Shown here: in pieces, positions 63,031 through 64,000 of the stretch
Position numbering within the stretch: position 1 is the stretch's first letter
Layout: each line of letters begins with the position of its first letter
NCBI RefSeq assembly: GCF_011764445.1
Contig: NZ_BLPG01000001.1
Location: 7,705,001-7,769,000, forward strand
Direction of reading: 5' to 3'
DNA from: Phytohabitans rumicis
GTDB lineage: Bacteria > Actinomycetota > Actinomycetes > Mycobacteriales > Micromonosporaceae
Length of the DNA: 64,000 bases
The notes under the pieces: generated by a model
What the model saw: the letters and a program-made list of their open reading frames with translations, nothing else
Databases searched by the model: none
What the model was told of the DNA's origin: nothing
Position numbers and translations under genes: made by a program

Positions 63031-64000
63031 CTACTGTGCCGCCTTGTCGGCGACGAGCACCTCCGTGGTCAGGAACAGCGCCGCGATCGACGCGGCGTTC
63101 TGCAGCGCGCAGCGGGTGACCTTGGCGGGTTCGACGATGCCCGCCTTGAACATGTCGACATATTCGCCGGTGGCGGCGTTGAGGCCGTGGTCCGGCGGGA
63201 GGGAGTGGACCTTCTCGGCCACCACGCCGCCCTCGAGGCCGGTGTTGACGGCGATTTGCTTGAGCGGCGCGGTCAGCGCGACCCGCACGATGTTCGCCCC
63301 CGTGGCCTCGTCGCCGGCGAGGTCGAGCTTGTCGAATGCGCTGGCCGCGGCGTTGGCCAGCGCCACCCCGCCACCGGCCACCAGCCCTTCCTCGACGGCG
63401 GCCTTGGCGTTGCGTACGGCGTCCTCGATGCGGTGCTTGCGCTCCTTCAGTTCGACCTCGGTGGCCGCGCCGACCTTGACCACCGCGACTCCGCCGGCCA
63501 GCTTGGCCAGCCGCTCCTGCAGTTTCTCGCGGTCGTAGTCGGAGTCGCTGTTCTCGATCTCGGTGCGCAACTGGGCGACCCGGCCGGCGATCTGGTCGGC
63601 GTCCCCGGCGCCGTCGACAATGGTCGTCTCGTCCTTGGTGACGACGACCCTGCGAGCCACCCCCAGGGTGTCGAGTCCGGCGTTGTCCAGGGTGAGGCCC
63701 ACCGTCTCGCTGATGACCTGGGCACCGGTGAGGATCGCGAGGTCGGTCAGCATCGCCGTACGCCGGTCTCCGAAGCCGGGTGCCTTGACGGCCACCGACG
63801 TGAAGGTGCCACGGACCTTGTTGACGACCAGGGTCGCGAGGGCCTCGCCCTCGACGTCCTCCGCGATGATCATCAGCGGCTTGCCCGCCTGCATGACCTT
63901 CTCCAGGATCGGCAGCAGGTCGTTCAGGTTCGAGATCCTCTTCTCGACGATGAGCAGGTACGGATCGTCGAGAACGGTCTCCATCCGTTCGACATCGGTG
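63031..64000 (-). CDS. groEL: Chaperonin GroEL (N-terminal part beyond window)
   Basis: The visible 322 codons are the C-terminal 60% of a GroEL subunit: [40 protein letters not shown] in the apical domain, and [20 protein letters not shown] and [18 protein letters not shown]-like segments of the equatorial ATPase domain. It folds proteins in the cytoplasm with GroES. The C-terminus ends [16 protein letters not shown] with neither the Gly-Gly-Met tail of group I chaperonins nor a His-rich tail, which suggests an accessory paralogue; actinobacteria often carry two or more. Confidence 0.93.
   Translation of the reverse strand, partial: TDVERMETVLDDPYLLIVEKRISNLNDLLPILEKVMQAGKPLMIIAEDVEGEALATLVVNKVRGTFTSVAVKAPGFGDRRTAMLTDLAILTGAQVISETVGLTLDNAGLDTLGVARRVVVTKDETTIVDGAGDADQIAGRVAQLRTEIENSDSDYDREKLQERLAKLAGGVAVVKVGAATEVELKERKHRIEDAVRNAKAAVEEGLVAGGGVALANAAASAFDKLDLAGDEATGANIVRVALTAPLKQIAVNTGLEGGVVAEKVHSLPPDHGLNAATGEYVDMFKAGIVEPAKVTRCALQNAASIAALFLTTEVLVADKAAQ

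Noticed and set aside
1-64000. tRNA, rRNA, replication origin or CRISPR
   Set aside because: No cloverleaf, rRNA core sequence, DnaA-box cluster or regular repeat-spacer series was seen by eye; a tRNA or Rfam scan would be the decisive check.

Overview
The window is GC-rich (roughly 70%) actinobacterial chromosome, most likely from Micromonosporaceae or a close relative. Supporting signs are the frequent GTG and TTG starts, 4-nt ATGA/GTGA/TTGA gene overlaps, leaderless -10/ATG arrangements, SARP/AfsR-type regulators, sugar ABC importers without their own ATPase, and the small FANRAERRAKGKG-type protein. No rRNA, tRNA, CRISPR array or transposase was seen. Both ends cut genes: a ROK regulator at the left and groEL at the right.

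Layout. (1) 1-4295, minus: a four-gene sugar operon (Tat/lipoprotein binding protein, two permeases, ROK regulator). (2) 4496-15804: a LacI repressor divergent from a rhamnoside operon (two permeases, a GH78 rhamnosidase, a lipoprotein binding protein, a secreted GH78, a GH1 beta-glucosidase), with three AACGTT-centred LacI-type palindromes in the divergent promoter region. The enzymes suggest uptake and cleavage of rhamnosyl-glucosides. (3) 15785-23162, minus: a 2279-residue RHS/SpvB toxin with a C-terminal AHH nuclease, followed by an overlapping Imm11-like immunity gene. (4) 23216-26004: M20 peptidase, a small membrane-anchored protein and a secreted seven-repeat RCC1 protein. (5) 26095-32784: the most novel-looking locus. 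It has a MauE-like membrane protein, an AfsR-type regulator, an S26 signal-peptidase-like protein, a 62-residue six-cysteine peptide framed by two long hairpins, a MauD/TlpA-like thioredoxin and an ABC exporter. I read it as a dedicated system for making, oxidatively folding and exporting a disulfide-rich peptide. (6) 32798-36862: 2H-like protein, GT4 glycosyltransferase, secreted GH3 (NagZ type). (7) 36917-39300, minus: a SARP regulator upstream of a RhiA-like gene and a DUF7689-like gene, with SARP-type 11-bp direct repeats between. (8) 39445-43024, minus: DUF4956, VTC-domain protein and a Cthe_2159-type beta-helix protein with CBM2. (9) 43185-50664, minus: secreted beta-helix protein, small basic protein, GH31 and GH95. 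(10) 50822-58627: phosphotransferase, orphan binding protein with a membrane partner, small membrane protein, GH3-like lipoprotein, receptor kinase, lipoprotein, ECF sigma factor. (11) 58658-64000: two secreted hydrolases (one with a large internal gap), an NmrA-like protein and the groEL 3' part.

A caution for the whole window: at least eight genes are interrupted by single-base gains or losses, mostly in runs of 3-5 G or C. In most cases the other frame continues the same protein domain. This looks more like uncorrected homopolymer error than decay, so those genes are given here as full-length loci with the break position stated.
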